Source of the DNA: an uncultured Adlercreutzia sp.
GTDB taxonomy: Bacteria; Actinomycetota; Coriobacteriia; Coriobacteriales; Eggerthellaceae
Assembly (NCBI RefSeq): GCF_958431955.1
Contig: NZ_CAUASN010000048.1
Span: 1 to 16,053 of the forward strand
DNA length: 16,053 nucleotides
Direction of reading: 5' to 3'
Below, one piece after another: positions 14,068 through 16,053 of this stretch. The first letter of the stretch is position 1; the number at the start of each line of letters is the position of its first letter. Made by a program: the position numbers and the translations under genes. The notes beneath the pieces were generated by a model, which worked only from the letters and a program-made list of their open reading frames with translations, was not told the origin of the DNA and did not search any database.

Positions 14068-15120
14068 ATGGCGAATCTGAGGAACGTGGCACCCGGCATC
14101 GGGATCTGTGCGGCCATCGCGCTGCCGTGCTGGTTTCTCGGCGAGGCGCTGCCGGTCGTCGGCGGTCCCGTGTTCGCCATCCTGCTGGGCATGGCCATCG
14201 CCCTTTTGTGGAAGCAGCCGAGCCGCGGCGCGGTACAGGGCGGCATCGCCTTCACGGCGAAGAAGGTGCTCCAGTATGCCGTCATCCTGCTCGGCTTCGG
14301 GCTGAACCTGGCCCAAATCGCCGCCGTGGGCGCCGAAAGCCTGCCCATTATCTGCTCCACCATCGCCACGGCGCTCATCGTGGGCTACATCCTATATAAG
14401 GTACTGCGCATGGACTCGGCCATCGCCACGCTCATCGCCGTGGGGTCCTCCATCTGCGGAGGCAGCGCCATCGCGGCCACGGCACCGGTCATCCGCGCCA
14501 AAGACGAGCAGGTGGCTCAGGCCATCTCGGTCATCTTCCTGTTCAACGTCATCGCGGCGCTCATCTTCCCCACCCTGGGAAGTACGCTCGGCATGTCCAA
14601 CGAGGGCTTCGGCCTGTTCGCCGGCACTGCCGTGAACGACACTTCGTCGGTCACCGCCGCCGCGGCCGCCTGGGACGGCATGCACCCGGGCGCGAACGCC
14701 CTCGACGACGCCACCATCGTGAAGCTCACCCGCACGCTCGCCATCATCCCCATCACGCTCGTGCTGGCTATCGTCATGGCGCGCAAAGAGAACGAGGCAG
14801 CGGGCATTGCGGCTCCTAGCGCGAAACCTCTCGGCGGCTTCTCGCTGAAGCGCGCCTTCCCCACCTTCATCCTGCTCTTCCTGGCAGCCTCGGTCATCAC
14901 CACCGTTGCCGTCGCCGCTGGCGCCGACGTAGCCGCCTTCGCGCCCCTGAAGACCTTGAGCAAGTTCTTCATCGTCATGGCCATGGCCGCCATTGGCCTG
15001 AACACCGACCTCGTGAAGCTGGTGAGAAGCGGCGCCAAGCCCATCCTCATGGGCCTCATCTGCTGGATCTGCATCGCCGCCGCCAGCCTCGCCATGCAGC
15101 ATATGCTCGGACTGTGGTAG
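14068..15120 (+). CDS. yeiH: YeiH/UPF0324 family putative sulfate exporter, integral membrane protein
   Basis: A polytopic membrane protein of the YeiH (UPF0324) family, annotated in databases as a putative sulfate exporter; direct functional evidence in the family is thin. It has 350 residues and about ten hydrophobic segments. The family region GSSICGGSAIAATAPVIRAK lies near residues 129-148. GTAVNDTSSVTAAAAAWD (about 186-203) is another conserved, substrate-path-like block. The start is set by AAGGAG six bases before ATG (MANLRNVAPGIG); the longer frame from 14020 begins upstream of the expected transcription start. It is divergent from uvrB and convergent with coaE. Its strand breaks the co-directional rpsA-coaE-uvrB series, so it may have been inserted there. 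Confidence 0.9.
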   Translation: MANLRNVAPGIGICAAIALPCWFLGEALPVVGGPVFAILLGMAIALLWKQPSRGAVQGGIAFTAKKVLQYAVILLGFGLNLAQIAAVGAESLPIICSTIATALIVGYILYKVLRMDSAIATLIAVGSSICGGSAIAATAPVIRAKDEQVAQAISVIFLFNVIAALIFPTLGSTLGMSNEGFGLFAGTAVNDTSSVTAAAAAWDGMHPGANALDDATIVKLTRTLAIIPITLVLAIVMARKENEAAGIAAPSAKPLGGFSLKRAFPTFILLFLAASVITTVAVAAGADVAAFAPLKTLSKFFIVMAMAAIGLNTDLVKLVRSGAKPILMGLICWICIAAASLAMQHMLGLW

Positions 15121-15124
15121 CAAA

Positions 15125-15149
15125 GAGGCCGTCTCTGCGAGACGGCCTC
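15125..15149. terminator. Bidirectional terminator between yeiH and coaE
   Basis: GAGGCCGTCTC (15125-15135) and GAGACGGCCTC (15139-15149) form a perfect 11-bp stem with a 3-base loop in the 62-base gap between convergent genes. Only TTTG follows on the minus strand and no T-run on the plus strand, so its strength comes mainly from the stem. Confidence 0.75.
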
Positions 15150-15182
15150 CGAAACGTTGGTCTGCGATCAGCTCTGTGCGAG

Positions 15183-15782
15183 CTAGATTTCCTTCTTGTA
15201 CTCGTTCCACCAGGCGAGCACCTCGTTGCGGAGCTCCTCGGGGGTGCCGTCGTTGTTGAAGACCACATCGGCCGCCTCGATGCGGTCGGCGTCGGTGATC
15301 TGGCGGGCGATGCGGGCGCGCACGTCCTCCTCCGAAAAGCCCGAGGCCACGGCGCGCTCGATGCGCGTCTCCAGCGGTGCGAGCACGGCGATGACCACGT
15401 CCGCCCCATAGGCCAGCGACTGCTGGCGATTGCGGAACACCGAGTACTCCACCACCACAGCCGGCTTCCCCTCGCGCTCGAACTCGTCGATGAGATCGGT
15501 GTAGCGCTCCTCGATGCGCGGCATGGTGATGCAGTTCAGCTTGCGCGTGGCCGCCGGGCTCGCGAAGGCCACCGCGGCCAGCTCCGCGCGCACCACTTCC
15601 CCGTTCTCATCGAAGATGCCGTCGCCGAAGGCACCGCGCAGGTCATCCTTCACCGTATCCCACGTGAGCACCTCGTGCCCCACCTGGTCGAGATCGATCC
15701 AAGCCAGACCCTCGTCGGTCAGCGCCTTGCGTGCCGTGGACTTCCCGGCGCCCATGCCGCCGATCAGAAACAGCTTCTTCAT
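15183..15782 (-). CDS. coaE: Dephospho-CoA kinase
   Basis: Final enzyme of coenzyme A synthesis: phosphorylates the 3'-hydroxyl of dephospho-CoA with ATP in the cytoplasm. It has 199 residues, a normal length. MKKLFLIGGMGAGKSTARK gives the P-loop (GGMGAGKST, about 8-16). DLDQVGHEVL (about 30-39) matches the conserved substrate-binding DxD..GH block. VVVEYSVFRN and a lid-like ERAVASGFSEEDVRARIARQ (with Arg residues) follow, then a C-terminal helix. The start at 15782 has GGGGAGG six bases upstream; the frame stays open a further 16 codons to 15830 without a good ribosome binding site. Order rpsA-coaE-uvrB is common in Actinobacteria. The product CoA is the phosphopantetheine donor for AcpS elsewhere in this window. 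Confidence 0.95.
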   Translation of the reverse strand: MKKLFLIGGMGAGKSTARKALTDEGLAWIDLDQVGHEVLTWDTVKDDLRGAFGDGIFDENGEVVRAELAAVAFASPAATRKLNCITMPRIEERYTDLIDEFEREGKPAVVVEYSVFRNRQQSLAYGADVVIAVLAPLETRIERAVASGFSEEDVRARIARQITDADRIEAADVVFNNDGTPEELRNEVLAWWNEYKKEI

Positions 15783-15838
15783 GCAGTACCTCCCCTTCGG
15801 GCGTTCGTTTTCGCTGGCATCATGATACACGAAAACAA

Positions 15839-15864
15839 ACGGGCTGCCCCGAAGGACAGCCCGT
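15839..15864 (-). terminator. Terminator of rpsA with UUCG loop
   Basis: On the minus strand ACGGGCTGTCC pairs with GGGCAGCCCGT around a TTCG tetraloop, with one U-G pair. TTGTTTTCG follows. It lies 26 bases after the rpsA stop and before coaE, so coaE probably has its own promoter, although none is clear. Confidence 0.88.
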
Positions 15865-15889
15865 CAAATTCGCGCTTGTGCGTCAAAGG

Positions 15890-16053
15890 CTACTCGGCGT
15901 CGGTGGTCTCCACCTCGACGACCTCGGCCTCGGCAGGAGCCTCGTCGGCCTTCTTGCGGCGGGCCGGCTTCTCCTCGGCCTGCACCGACTCGTCCACGTC
16001 GATCTCGAAGCCGAGCTCCTCGGCGGCGGCCTTCATGGACAGGGAGATGCGGC
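15890..16053 (-). CDS. rpsA: 30S ribosomal protein S1, C-terminal end (partial)
   Basis: Only the last 54 residues are in the window; the gene continues past the right edge. The visible protein opens RISLSMKAAAEELGFE, which matches the end of an S1 RNA-binding repeat (KRISLSLKAA-type). An acidic and basic tail rich in Glu, Ala and Lys follows (EEKPARRKKADEAPAEAEVV) and ends at TAG. S1 binds mRNA and helps initiation on the ribosome, and this unstructured tail is typical of actinobacterial-type S1 proteins. Position upstream of coaE and uvrB supports the call. Because no full S1 domain is visible, the identity rests on this short match and on context. Confidence 0.85.
   Translation of the reverse strand, partial: RISLSMKAAAEELGFEIDVDESVQAEEKPARRKKADEAPAEAEVVEVETTDAE

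Noticed and set aside
1..16053. CRISPR array, tRNA or rRNA genes, transposase, prophage
   Set aside because: No regularly spaced repeats, tRNA-like cloverleaf or mobile-element protein was recognised on either strand.

Overview
This window is a high-GC chromosomal segment of housekeeping genes. It probably comes from a Gram-positive actinobacterium, and the Coriobacteriia (Eggerthellaceae-like) are my best guess. The reasons are the high GC, a T-box leader (Gram-positive regulation) in front of pheST, a Gram-positive-type LexA box (GAAC-N4-GTTC) in front of uvrB, and the rpsA-coaE-uvrB neighbourhood known from Actinobacteria. The taxonomic call is inference. I saw no rRNA, tRNA, CRISPR array, transposase or phage gene.

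Left block (1-5990), all on the minus strand: a T-box leader, pheS, a 241-base structured spacer, pheT, acpS, a 304-base spacer, then glmS, which runs off the left edge. pheST encode both subunits of phenylalanyl-tRNA synthetase, acpS the enzyme that activates acyl carrier protein, and glmS the first committed enzyme of amino-sugar synthesis for the wall. The pheS-pheT and acpS-glmS spacers each hold large inverted repeats with three mutually competing arms. A terminator-like hairpin sits directly in front of the glmS ribosome binding site.

Middle block (6047-9859): a secreted coiled-coil/RlpA-like wall protein on the minus strand, with a probable TTG start and a structured leader of about 147 bases, is divergent from a plus-strand trio. 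The trio is a RelB/DinJ-type ribbon-helix-helix antitoxin, a PIN-like partner that lacks the usual central acidic motif, and recN (double-strand-break repair). These three are separated by only 4 and 9 bases. The A+T-rich divergent promoter region carries two well-spaced promoters and a perfect 10-bp palindrome.

Right block (9926-16053): a bidirectional terminator, a membrane-anchored polysaccharide deacetylase (minus), uvrB (minus) with a LexA box over its promoter, a YeiH/UPF0324 membrane protein (plus) divergent from uvrB, coaE (minus), and the 3' end of rpsA (minus) with a UUCG-loop terminator. yeiH interrupts the otherwise co-directional rpsA-coaE-uvrB series.

The most notable points are the regulatory intergenic structures (1044-1331, 4386-4583, 7211-7440) and the toxin/antitoxin-like pair in an apparent operon with recN. 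No wholly new multi-gene system is evident.
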